Below are positions 1-7,728 of a stretch of DNA of 64,000 nt, one piece after another; position 1 is the stretch's first letter; the number at the start of each line of letters is the position of its first letter. The notes under the pieces were generated by a model that saw only the letters and a program-made list of their open reading frames with translations, was not told the origin of the DNA and made no database searches. The stretch is taken from positions 620,001-684,000 of the forward strand of contig CBDCFL010000023.1 of assembly GCA_965216135.1 (NCBI GenBank), read 5' to 3'. Position numbers and translations under genes: made by a program. The stretch is from CBDCFL01 sp965216135. GTDB taxonomy: Bacteria > Pseudomonadota > Alphaproteobacteria > Rhodobacterales > Rhodobacteraceae.

Positions 1-733
1 GATAGCGGACCCCGGTCGCGCGGCCAGCGTCGAAAATCAGGCGCTCAACCAGCGCATTGGTGTCGATGCGCAGGGTGTCGCGACGCCGCGCGGGGCGCAG
101 AAAGCCCTTGGCCGTGCTCCACCGCCAGCCGCCTTTCTGGTTCACCTGAAAATAGCCGACGCCTTCGTTGTCACCGGTGTTGAAATCCGACGTCTCGGGG
201 ATGCCCGCCTGCACCGCGGCCTTTTGGAAGTCGTCCAGAATTTTCCATCTAAGGCGTTAATTTTCCGCACGCCATTCGCCATCGGCACCATGCGCATCTG
301 AGGCGCCCGCGAAATGGTCCTCGGATTTGCGGAAATACGGCAGCACATCATCCCAGCCCCAGCCGGTATTGCCGAGCTGGTGCCAATGGTCGTAATCTGC
401 CGCCTGCCCGCGCATGTAGATCATGCCGTTGATCGACGAACAGCCGCCGAGGATGCGGCCCCGCGCATATTGGATCGAACGACCGTTGAGGCCCGGCTGC
501 GGTGCCGTTTTGAACCCCCAATCGGTGCGCGGATTGCCGATGCAGTAGAGATAGCCGACCGGGATATGCACCCAGTGGTAATGGTCGGACCCACCGGCCT
601 CGATCAGCAAAACGGTGTGCCTCTCGGACAGACGGTTGGCCAGAACGCACCCCGCCGAGCCGGCGCCGACGATGATGTAATCAAACGTGCCGGTATTTGT
701 GGGTTGGGGGATGGGTTGCGCCGGATTGTTCAT
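1..733 (-). pseudogene. GMC-family oxidoreductase (choline dehydrogenase-like), 5' part, nonsense-mutated
   Basis: This is the N-terminal part of a FAD-dependent glucose-methanol-choline oxidoreductase, running off the left edge of the window. The start ATG is at 733. The FAD-binding motif VGAGSAGCVLANRLSE lies near residues 22-37, followed by the GMC signature region ARGRILGGCSSINGMIYMRG. An in-frame TAA at 257-259 stops translation after 158 residues, but the same frame continues past it with family-like sequence (ILDDFQKAAVQAGIPE, then FQVNQKGGWRWS), so this is a point nonsense change rather than a frameshift. An insertion sequence begins only 8 bp upstream of the start codon and removes the native ribosome-binding site and promoter. 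The substrate is unknown. The gene is very probably dead. Confidence 0.85.
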
Positions 734-741
734 GCTGGGCG

Positions 742-2144
742 TGTCGATAACACGTGATATGGCCGGTCAATGTAACAAATGATCTGTCCGGCATTAGAAC
801 TCCTCCAGGAAGTGGAGGAGCTGATGCGCCGGACAGAGCAGTTACAGGGGTTGAGATTGATGAAGTTCGATGAGGTTTACGGACGCACCTACAGGGGTGA
901 GTTGAGCCAGCTGGAGGCAGCCGAGATCCTGGGCATGTCCGAGCGCACGTTCCGACGCTGGCGCGATCGCTTTGAGGCCGAGGGCGCGGAGGGTCTTTAC
1001 GACCGCCGCCTGGGTCGGGTTTCCGCGCGCCGCGCCGGGGTCGACGAGGTGGTGGCACTGTTGGATCTGTTCGATACCAGGTACCGGCATTTCACCGCCT
1101 GGCACTTCTGGGAGAAGCTGGTTGCAAAGCACGACGTCACGCGCAGTTACAACTGGGTGCGGCTGACGCTCCAGGCGCACGGCCGGGTCGCGCCGGCGCC
1201 GCGGCGCGGCGTGCACCGCCGCAAGCGGCCGCGCCGGCCGATGGTCGGCATGATGTTGCACCAGGACGGCTCCACGCACCAATGGGTGCCGGGTCAGTAC
1301 TGGGACCTGATCGTGACCATGGACGATGCCACTTCGGAGATCTATTCCGCCTTCTTCGTCGCCGAGGAGGGCACCATGTCGAGCTTTGTGGCGCTGCTGG
1401 AGGTGGGGTCGGCCATGGGGCTGTTCTGCTCGCTTTATGCAGACCGGGCCTCGCACTATTGGCACACGCCGGAGGCCGGCGGCAAGGTCGACAAGGACAA
1501 TCCAACCCAGGTCGGACGTGCCCTGCAGCAACTCGGTATTGAGCTGATCCCGGCCTATTCGCCGGAGGCCCGGGGCCGCTCGGAGCGCATGTTCGGCACC
1601 CTGCAGAAACGCCTGCCGCAGGAACTCGAGCTCGCCGGCATCACCGATATGGCGGCCGCCAACCGGTTCCTGAAAGAGGACTTCCTGCCGGCCCACAATG
1701 CCCGCTTCGCCCGGCCGGCCGAGGACACAGGCTCCGCCTTCGTGCCGTTCGCCGGCAACCTGGCGGACATCCTCTGTGTGCAGGAGGACCGTGTGGTCGG
1801 CAATGACAACACGGTGCGCTACAAGAACTTGAGCCTGCAGATCCCGGCAGACCGCCATCGCCACCACTACGTCAAGGCCAAAGTGAGTGTGCACGAATAT
1901 CCCGACGGCGACCTTGCCGTCTTCCATGGCCGGCGCTGCCTGGCCCGCTACAAGAAAGACGGCACGCCGATCGAAAGCAGCGAAAGGCGGGCCGCGTGAT
2001 CCGCTTCGACGCGACCGACCGGCACCCTGTGGACAAGTGGACAGCCGCTCCGCGACCGACCACTTCCCCACAGGGCCAGAAACCGCAACAGAAGCGGTCA
2101 AATCATATGGTACATAAACCGGTCAACTCAGAATGTTCTCGACA
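742..2144 (+). mobile_element. ISNCY/IS1202-type insertion sequence, copy A (1403 bp)
   Basis: The ends were fixed by comparison with copy B at 16298-18866. The left end reads TGTCGATAACACGTGATATG and the right end, reverse complemented, begins TGTCGAGAACATTCTGAG. Both then continue into a shared CCGGT block, giving imperfect terminal inverted repeats of about 27 bp that start with TG and end with CA. It holds one transposase gene. Unlike copy B, no flanking direct repeat is visible, so this copy may lie at a rearrangement or deletion junction. It separates the broken GMC gene from the DUF72 gene. Confidence 0.8.
824..1999 (+). CDS. ISNCY-family (IS1202-type) DDE transposase, copy A
   Basis: This 391-residue transposase moves the surrounding insertion sequence. 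A helix-turn-helix lies near residues 30-55 (SQLEAAEILGMSERTFRRWR). The DDE core follows: HQDGS with the first Asp, LIVTMDDATSEIYSAFF, SLYADRASHYW with the second Asp, and SPEARGRSER with the Glu. The ATG at 824 was chosen because it has a GGAGG ribosome-binding site and matches the start of copy B. An upstream in-frame ATG at 779 is not conserved in reading frame in copy B. The frame is intact, so it may be active. The protein is clearly diverged from copy B although the DNA behind the two genes is nearly identical. Confidence 0.82.
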   Translation: MRRTEQLQGLRLMKFDEVYGRTYRGELSQLEAAEILGMSERTFRRWRDRFEAEGAEGLYDRRLGRVSARRAGVDEVVALLDLFDTRYRHFTAWHFWEKLVAKHDVTRSYNWVRLTLQAHGRVAPAPRRGVHRRKRPRRPMVGMMLHQDGSTHQWVPGQYWDLIVTMDDATSEIYSAFFVAEEGTMSSFVALLEVGSAMGLFCSLYADRASHYWHTPEAGGKVDKDNPTQVGRALQQLGIELIPAYSPEARGRSERMFGTLQKRLPQELELAGITDMAAANRFLKEDFLPAHNARFARPAEDTGSAFVPFAGNLADILCVQEDRVVGNDNTVRYKNLSLQIPADRHRHHYVKAKVSVHEYPDGDLAVFHGRRCLARYKKDGTPIESSERRAA

Positions 2145-2947
2145 TGGCGGCGCGCGGGACCATACGCATCGGAATTGGCGGCTGGAACTTTCCAGCCTGG
2201 CGCGGGTCATACTACCCAGAAGGTCTGGTGCAAAAAGACGAGCTGAACTACGCTGGCAAGGCGCTGAGCGCGATCGAGATCAACGGCACCTTCTACAGAA
2301 CCCAAAAAGCCGAGACCTTCGCCAAGTGGCGCGATACGGTGCCCGACGATCTTGTCTTTGCGGTCAAGGCGCACCGCTATGCCGCCACCCGAAAGGATCT
2401 GTGCGAGGCGGCTGAGCCGATCGAACGATTTACGACCGGCGGTGTGCTAGATCTGGGCGAGAAACTCGGCCCGATCCTTTGGCAACTGCCGGAATACAAA
2501 CGGTTCGATGCCGATGAGTTTGATGTGTTCCTGAGCTACATGCCCGAGACCTCTGGCGGGTTGCGGCTGCGCCACGCCATTGAGGTGCGCCACAGCAGTT
2601 TTCTGGTGCCCGAGGTCGTCGAGCTGGCCCGCAAACACGGTGCCGGGCTGGTCTGGGCCGGCGACAGCCGTCATCCTGAGATCGCGGATGTCACCGCCGA
2701 TTTCGCCTATCTGCGGCTCATGGGCACCAAGAAGGACGAACCGCTGGGGTATTCGGGCGCGGTGCTCGGTGTGTGGGCCAGGCAGCTGGAGACACTGGCT
2801 TCGGGCGGCGTGCCCGAAGGTGCGCCGAGCCTGGCCCCGGCAGCCAAAAGCGACGCCCGCGATGTATATTGCTTTGTCATCAGCGGCCACAAGGTAGCCA
2901 ACCCGGCTGCCGCCCAGGCTCTGATCGAACGGCTGGAATCCGGTTAA
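2144..2947 (+). CDS. DUF72 (YecE-like) family protein
   Basis: This 267-residue protein belongs to the DUF72/YecE family, TIM-barrel proteins of unknown biochemical role. Family features visible are IRIGIGGWNFPAWRGSYYPEG at the N-terminus, the EINGTFYRTQK block, GPILWQLP, and an acidic-basic pattern around residues 140-165. The first base of the predicted ATG is the last base of the insertion sequence, and no clear ribosome-binding site precedes it. The native start or promoter has probably been replaced by IS DNA. The body of the protein looks full length. Expression may depend on read-through from the transposase gene. Confidence 0.8.
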   Translation: MAARGTIRIGIGGWNFPAWRGSYYPEGLVQKDELNYAGKALSAIEINGTFYRTQKAETFAKWRDTVPDDLVFAVKAHRYAATRKDLCEAAEPIERFTTGGVLDLGEKLGPILWQLPEYKRFDADEFDVFLSYMPETSGGLRLRHAIEVRHSSFLVPEVVELARKHGAGLVWAGDSRHPEIADVTADFAYLRLMGTKKDEPLGYSGAVLGVWARQLETLASGGVPEGAPSLAPAAKSDARDVYCFVISGHKVANPAAAQALIERLESG

Positions 2948-3052
2948 GTTGCTGCGCGTGGCCGCCTCAGTCAGGTATGAAGAGAGTATTTGGGAAAAGA
3001 ACAAGCGCCGGGGCCAGATAAGCGGTTCAATGCCCGGCAACGGAGGGTCGTC

Positions 3053-3118
3053 ATGAAAGCGCCATGGCATTTGTGGGTCGTCGGCATACTGTCGCGGCGG
3101 CGCGGGGTTCTGCGATAG
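3053..3118 (+). pseudogene. 21-codon remnant of a small membrane-protein gene
   Basis: A short ORF starts at an ATG preceded by a strong CGGAGGG ribosome-binding site. It begins with a hydrophobic, Trp-rich stretch (MKAPWHLWVVGIL) that resembles, from memory, the start of a small alphaproteobacterial membrane protein. It then turns into Arg-rich sequence and stops. This looks like the 5' end of a gene whose body was deleted, fused to DNA just upstream of the phosphatase gene. The TAG stop overlaps the candidate GTG start of that gene. Family recognition is from memory only. Confidence 0.4.
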
Positions 3119-3585
3119 TGCCGGTGGCTGCGGCGGATGTGCGCAGTGTACTGTTTATATGTCTGGGCAATATCTGTCGATCCCCTGCCGCCGAGGAGAT
3201 ATTTCGGGTGCTTGCTGCCAAGGCCGGGTTGACGGTTCGCTGTGACAGCGCCGGAACGTCAAACTGGCATATTGGCGATCTGCCCTATGGGCCCATGATC
3301 AAAGCCGCTCTGGCGCGGGGCTATGATTTGCAGGATCTTCGGGCCCGACAGGTCAGCCCGGCGGATTTTGGCGAATTTGACATGATCATCGGAATGGACG
3401 GCGACAATATTCGCGATATCGAACGGTTGCGCCCCGCTGCTGATGCAACGCCAGTTGTCGCGGTCATGAAATTCGCGCCCCATGCCGGTGTTTCCGACGT
3501 GCCCGATCCTTATTACACCAAAGATTTTGAGAGTGCGCTTGATCTGATCGAAACCGCTTGCGCCGGGTTGGTGGCCGCGATCTAG
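3118..3585 (+). CDS. low-molecular-weight protein-tyrosine-phosphatase
   Basis: Dephosphorylates phosphotyrosine, or a related small substrate, in the cytoplasm. The P-loop CLGNICRSP (CX5R with nucleophilic Cys) follows the first beta strand, and the general-acid motif DVPDPYY lies near the C-terminus, as in all LMW-PTPs. The 155-residue length from GTG 3118 fits the family. The longer ATG at 3064 would add an Arg/Ala-rich extension not expected for the family and overlapping the truncated ORF, so I prefer the internal start. GTG 3139 is also possible. It is followed by a hairpin terminator. Confidence 0.85.
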   Translation: MPVAAADVRSVLFICLGNICRSPAAEEIFRVLAAKAGLTVRCDSAGTSNWHIGDLPYGPMIKAALARGYDLQDLRARQVSPADFGEFDMIIGMDGDNIRDIERLRPAADATPVVAVMKFAPHAGVSDVPDPYYTKDFESALDLIETACAGLVAAI

Positions 3586-3614
3586 ATCACCATTGCCAAC
3601 GTCTGGTGATTTTG
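3586..3614 (+). terminator. hairpin after the LMW-PTP gene
   Basis: ATCACCA at 3586-3592 pairs with TGGTGAT at 3604-3610, followed by a short T run (TTTT). It lies immediately after the phosphatase stop codon, as expected for a weak intrinsic terminator. Confidence 0.5.
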
Positions 3615-3627
3615 GACCGGTCAGCTC

Positions 3628-3810
3628 TCAGGTGCGGCGGCGGCGTTCGGCGCGGCTTTCGGCGCGGTGCTGGCGGACAAACCAGAATGCCCCGCCCAAC
3701 AGCACCAGGAGCAGTGCAAAGATGACCCCGCCCAGCACCTCTGGCGGAACCTGATCGAGCAGGTCACGGCCGGCGTCGCCGGTTGCTATGGGCGCGCTCT
3801 TGAAAGCCAT
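3628..3810 (-). CDS. small single-pass membrane protein
   Basis: A 60-residue protein of unknown function. One strong transmembrane helix lies near residues 24-46 (VLGGVIFALLLVLLGGAFWFV), followed by a very basic tail (RQHRAESRAERRRRT) expected to stay in the cytoplasm. The start is the ATG at 3810, whose upstream GAAGGGACC can serve as a ribosome-binding site. A longer in-frame start at 3942 gives a non-conserved, proline/arginine-rich extension and is less likely. It lies on the strand opposite the phosphatase gene and converges on it. Confidence 0.55.
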   Translation of the reverse strand: MAFKSAPIATGDAGRDLLDQVPPEVLGGVIFALLLVLLGGAFWFVRQHRAESRAERRRRT

Positions 3811-3962
3811 CTTGTCGGTCCCTTCGATTTGGAGCTTCGGGCTACCCGGGGAACTTGGCAGGAATTTGGCAGGAATGCAGAAATGGCGGGGCCGGTTCCG
3901 GCGCAGGTGTAATTCAACGACGGCCCGGGTCGCGGTGCGCAATGAATGCGCACGCTACCGCA

Positions 3963-4537
3963 TCATTTGAAGGGATCGTTATCCGGTGTCACTCTTGATC
4001 CGAAGGGATCCGATCCGACATCTTCGCCCGCAAACATCGCCGTTTGACAATCGATGGTTTCCTGCATGGCGGCAAACGTGCCGGTCAGTTTCAGCGCCGC
4101 CAGTTCATTGTCCTGGTAGCGAATATCCACGACCGTCATGCGCATGAATTCCTCGATGAATGTGTCTGCGTCATCGCCCTCAAAACTCACGTCCAGCCGC
4201 AACATCGGCAAATCGCCGAGCCGGACACCTTCGGCATCGCCGGTCCACGCGCCTTTGTTGCCGAACTCGACCGAAAGCGGACAGAGCTTGCCGTCTTCCA
4301 GCGATTGCAATGCCTCGTTGCCGACAAAGAAATTCAGATCGCCGTCATCGGGATGAAAGCCGACGCGCAGGACGGTGCCGTCTTCGTAATCGGTGACCAT
4401 GAAACAGCCGTTGCCGACGGATGTGTCGACGCCGATGAACCAGCCGCGGACGTCCTCTTCCCAGGTTGCGCTTTCCTGCGCCTGCCGTGTGGGGCGCTCA
4501 GCAGGATTGCGCCCAAGAGCGTGCGAAAGTAGGTCAT
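3963..4537 (-). pseudogene. secreted hypothetical protein with frameshift inside the signal peptide
   Basis: The mature part (ATWEEDVRGWFIGVD to the C-terminus, about 175 residues) is an acidic secreted-type protein I do not recognise. The best start is the ATG at 4537, with a GGGAG ribosome-binding site, which opens a clear signal peptide (MTYFRTLLGAILLSAP). That frame does not join the mature frame: the two meet at a run of four C residues near 4489-4495, and one extra C would give SAPTRQAQESATWEED. The alternative is a start at 4574 in the mature frame, which gives no signal peptide. Either the base is missing from the assembly or the gene has lost export. Confidence 0.6.
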
Positions 4538-4665
4538 GCGAGCTCCCGTTCCCCGAGGTTCCGATTCTGAGCAAAGTCTAGATCATCGGGGGCGATAGTC
4601 AAAACTGTTGGTGCGGCACCGGTGGCTGGAGCGTGCCAGCCGCAGGTTCGCGCCAGACCCGGGGT

Positions 4666-4708
4666 GGGTGCGATTTCGCACCCGCCCATGGGGCGGGTCG
4701 GGTGCGAA
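4666..4708 (-). other. two overlapping, mutually exclusive hairpins downstream of fdhA
   Basis: GGGTGCGA (4666-4673) pairs perfectly with TCGCACCC (4676-4683). The same TCGCACCC can instead pair with GGGTGCGA at 4700-4707, with an inner GCCC/GGGC stem. They lie about 45 bp after the fdhA stop codon. There is no T run, so this may be a processing or stability element, or a factor-dependent 3' end, rather than a classical terminator. Confidence 0.4.
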
Positions 4709-4750
4709 CCGGGCCGCCTTCGGCGTCCCGTGGATGAAAAGCAATTCTCG

Positions 4751-7528
4751 CTACTCCGCCGCCACGCCTTCGACCTTCTTCACCCGGCAGGCCGCAAACT
4801 TGAACTCCGGGATTCTCCCGTACGGGTCCAGCACCGGGTTGGTCAGCACGTTGGCGGCGGCTTCGACGTAAGCGAAGGGGACGAAGATGTTGTTCTCAGC
4901 AATCGCCCGGTCGGACCGCGCCATCAGGGCGATGGTGCCGCGCCGGGTGGTGATGGTGATCATGTCGCCGGGTTCGACGCCGAGCTCGCGTAACGTGCGG
5001 GGGTTGAGCGAGGCATTGGCTTCGGGTTCCATCGCGTCCAGCACCGATGCCCGCCGGGTCATCGAGCCGGTGTGCCAGTGTTCAAGCTGGCGGCCGGTGA
5101 TCATCACGAACGGGTATTCGGTATCCGGCACTTCGGCGGGCGGGATGATGCTGGCCGGGGTAAACTTGGCGCGTCCATCCGGGCGGGGGAAGGCATCGCC
5201 AAAGACGATCGGCTGGCCGGGGTCGGTGGGCGACAGCGACGGGTAGGTGACCACATTCTCGGCCTCCAGCCGGTCCCAGGTGATGTTGTCGAGGCTGCCC
5301 ATGTTCAGCTTCATCTCGGCGAAAACCTCGCGTGGATGGGTATAAGTCCAGCCGAGGCCCAACCGGTTGGCAAGCTGGGTGGTGATCAGCCAGTCTTCGC
5401 GCACCTCGCCCGGCATCGCCACCGCCGGGCGGCCCATCTGCACCTGACGGTTGGTGTTGGTGACCGTGCCCGCCTTTTCCGGCCAGGCGGCCGAGGGCAG
5501 GATCACATCGGCGTAACAGGCGGTTTCGGTCAGGAAAATGTCCTGCACGACCAGATGATCGAGCTTGGCCAAAGCCTCGCGGGCGTGCTCGACATCGGGG
5601 TCGGACATCGCCGGGTTTTCGCCGAGGATATACATGCCCTGGATTTCATCGGCATGGATGGCGTCGATGATCTCGACCACGGTCAGGCCTTTTTCGGCGG
5701 AAAAATCGCCGGACTTCCAGACATCGGTAAAGGCCGAGCGCACGCCGTCGTCGGTGACGCTCTGATAATCGGGCAGGAACATCGGGACGAGGCCAGCGTC
5801 CGAGGCGCCTTGCACATTGTTCTGGCCGCGCAGCGGGTGCAACCCGGTGCCGGGGCGGCCGACCTGGCCGCACATGAGGGCCAGGCTGATCAGACAGCGC
5901 GAATTGTCGGTGCCGTGAATGTGCTGGGAAATCCCCATGCCCCAGAAAATCATCGCCGCCTTGGCGGCGGCAAATTCGCGGGCGACAGCGCGCAGCTCTT
6001 CAGCCGGGACGCCGCAATGGGCTGCCATGTCTTCGGGTTTGAAACCGGCAAGATGTGCTTTCATCGCCTCCCAGTTTTCGGTCATCGCCTCGATATACTG
6101 ACGGTCGTAGAGTTCTTCCTCGACAATCACATTCATGATCGCGTTCAGCATCGAGACATCGGCACCGGCCTTGAACTGCAGCATATGGGTGGCGAACCGG
6201 CGCAGGCCGACGCCGCGCGGATCCATCACGATCAACTTGCCGCCGCGTTTGGTGAATTGCTTGAAATAGGTGGCGGCAACGGGGTGATTTTCGACCGGGT
6301 TGGCGCCGATGACGAGGGCGACATCGGCGTTTTCGATCTCGTTGAATGTCGCCGTCACCGCACCCGAGCCGATGTTTTCGATCAGCGCGGTCACGGACGA
6401 AGCGTGGCAGAGGCGGGTGCAGTGGTCGACGTTGTTATGGCCGAAACCCTGGCGGATGAGTTTCTGGAAAAGGTAGGCCTCTTCGTTGGAGCATTTGGCC
6501 GATCCGAAACCGGCTATGGCTGTGCCGCCATGTATGCCGGTCAGCGTCTTGATGCCGTTGGCGGCGGCATCCAGCGCCTCGTCCCAGCTGGCTTCGCGGA
6601 AATGCGTCAGCGGGTTGGCGGGGTCGACGTTCAGGCCCTTGGGCCCGGCATCGTCGCGGCGGATCAAGGGTTTGGTCAGCCGGTGGGTGTGGTGGATATA
6701 GTCGAACCCAAAGCGGCCCTTGACGCAGAGGCGGTTTTCGTTGGCCGGGCCATCCGCGCCGTCGACATATTTGACGCGGCCGTCCTTGACCTTGACCGAG
6801 AGCTGGCAGCCGACCCCACAGAACGGGCAGATTGTGTCGACTGCGGTGTCATAATCGGAAAGATCGCCGTGCTGGTTGTCATCGACGGCGGTTGCGGGCA
6901 TCAGCGCGCCTGTGGGGCAGGCCTGGACGCATTCGCCGCAGGCCACGCAAGTGCTGGCCCCCATCGGGTCGTCAAGGTCGAAGGTCGGATAGGCATCGTG
7001 GCCGCGCCCCGACATGCCGATCACATCATTTACCTGCACTTCGCGGCAGGCGCGCACGCACAAGCCGCACTGGATGCAGGCATCCATGTTGACCGACATC
7101 GCGGCGTGCGAATTGTCGAGCAGTGGGATGCGGGTTTTGTCGAGTTTGGGCAGGCGGGATGTGGTGACGCCGTTGGCGTCGGCCATGTCCCAGAAATGCG
7201 CGGATTTGTCGTGGGCTTGATTGCGCGGTGGCTGGTCTGCCACCAGCATTTCGATCACCATTTTGCGGGCGGTTTTGGCGCGGGCACTGTCAGTGGTAAC
7301 GACCATGCCGTCAGCAGCCTCGCGGATGCACGAGGCGATTAGCGTGCGCTCGCCCTCAACCTCGACCATACAGGCGCGGCAATTGCCGTCGGGGCGATAG
7401 CCGGGGGCTGGCTTGTGGCAGAGGTGCGGGATGACGAGGCCCTTACCATGCGCCGCTTCCCAGATGGTCTGGCCCTTATCAACGGTGGTCTCGGCGCCGT
7501 TGAGGGTGAAAGTGACGGTGTCAGTCAT
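4751..7528 (-). CDS. fdhA: NAD-dependent formate dehydrogenase, molybdenum-containing alpha subunit
   Basis: Oxidises formate to CO2 in a soluble NAD+-linked complex with the NuoEF-like protein encoded just upstream. From ATG 7528 it is 925 residues. An N-terminal [2Fe-2S] ferredoxin domain has Cys37/50/53/67. Two [4Fe-4S] sets follow at Cys151/154/157/161 and 194/197/200/204, then the MopN [4Fe-4S] set at Cys234/237/241/268. The bis-MGD catalytic domain carries TRLCHASSV, with Cys374-His as the expected Mo ligand and catalytic pair, so this is the Cys rather than the selenocysteine type. The ATG overlaps the stop of the small ORF upstream. No fdhD or fdsC chaperone gene is present in the window. 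Confidence 0.93.
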   Translation of the reverse strand: MTDTVTFTLNGAETTVDKGQTIWEAAHGKGLVIPHLCHKPAPGYRPDGNCRACMVEVEGERTLIASCIREAADGMVVTTDSARAKTARKMVIEMLVADQPPRNQAHDKSAHFWDMADANGVTTSRLPKLDKTRIPLLDNSHAAMSVNMDACIQCGLCVRACREVQVNDVIGMSGRGHDAYPTFDLDDPMGASTCVACGECVQACPTGALMPATAVDDNQHGDLSDYDTAVDTICPFCGVGCQLSVKVKDGRVKYVDGADGPANENRLCVKGRFGFDYIHHTHRLTKPLIRRDDAGPKGLNVDPANPLTHFREASWDEALDAAANGIKTLTGIHGGTAIAGFGSAKCSNEEAYLFQKLIRQGFGHNNVDHCTRLCHASSVTALIENIGSGAVTATFNEIENADVALVIGANPVENHPVAATYFKQFTKRGGKLIVMDPRGVGLRRFATHMLQFKAGADVSMLNAIMNVIVEEELYDRQYIEAMTENWEAMKAHLAGFKPEDMAAHCGVPAEELRAVAREFAAAKAAMIFWGMGISQHIHGTDNSRCLISLALMCGQVGRPGTGLHPLRGQNNVQGASDAGLVPMFLPDYQSVTDDGVRSAFTDVWKSGDFSAEKGLTVVEIIDAIHADEIQGMYILGENPAMSDPDVEHAREALAKLDHLVVQDIFLTETACYADVILPSAAWPEKAGTVTNTNRQVQMGRPAVAMPGEVREDWLITTQLANRLGLGWTYTHPREVFAEMKLNMGSLDNITWDRLEAENVVTYPSLSPTDPGQPIVFGDAFPRPDGRAKFTPASIIPPAEVPDTEYPFVMITGRQLEHWHTGSMTRRASVLDAMEPEANASLNPRTLRELGVEPGDMITITTRRGTIALMARSDRAIAENNIFVPFAYVEAAANVLTNPVLDPYGRIPEFKFAACRVKKVEGVAAE

Positions 7529-7728
7529 GGCATTCTGTCTTTCGCCCGGTTTATCCATCCTGCGACAATTTGGTATTTGTCGCTTTGAGTCGAGAAGTTC
7601 AGTAGGTGAGATTTTTCGTTCTCGAGGTATGTGTAAAAAACAAGTGGTTCCATATTGTCTGGAATCCGGCCATGGAACCAGGATCTCCACTCGGCGATTA
7701 CCAGCCTCTTTGCTTCATCCTTTTTCAT
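7525..7728 (-). CDS. small conserved-type protein between formate dehydrogenase subunits
   Basis: A 67-residue soluble protein rich in Trp, Lys and Glu (KRLVIAEWRSW at the start, DKYQIVAGWI near the end). It begins with an ATGA overlap on the fdhB stop and ends with an ATGA overlap on the fdhA start, so it is translationally coupled on both sides. The length and the EW...W...DK(Y/W)Q(I/V)..GW pattern resemble small alphaproteobacterial proteins I recall as uncharacterised. No cofactor motif or signal peptide is seen. By position it could be an assembly or maturation factor for the dehydrogenase, in the place where FdsC/FdsD-type helpers might be expected. The function is inferred from position only. 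Confidence 0.7.
   Translation of the reverse strand: MKKDEAKRLVIAEWRSWFHGRIPDNMEPLVFYTYLENEKSHLLNFSTQSDKYQIVAGWINRAKDRMP

Noticed and set aside
842..2101. 419-codon frame antisense to the ISNCY transposase
   Set aside because: A shadow of the transposase gene with low-complexity sequence; the same shadow occurs in copy B.
5072..7342. 756-codon open frame antisense to fdhA
   Set aside because: It mirrors the codon structure of the intact formate dehydrogenase gene in GC-rich DNA and has no recognisable domain.
5072..7528. Selenocysteine (TGA) formate dehydrogenase
   Set aside because: The catalytic position is a normal cysteine codon within TRLCHASSV, and no in-frame TGA or SECIS-type hairpin is needed.
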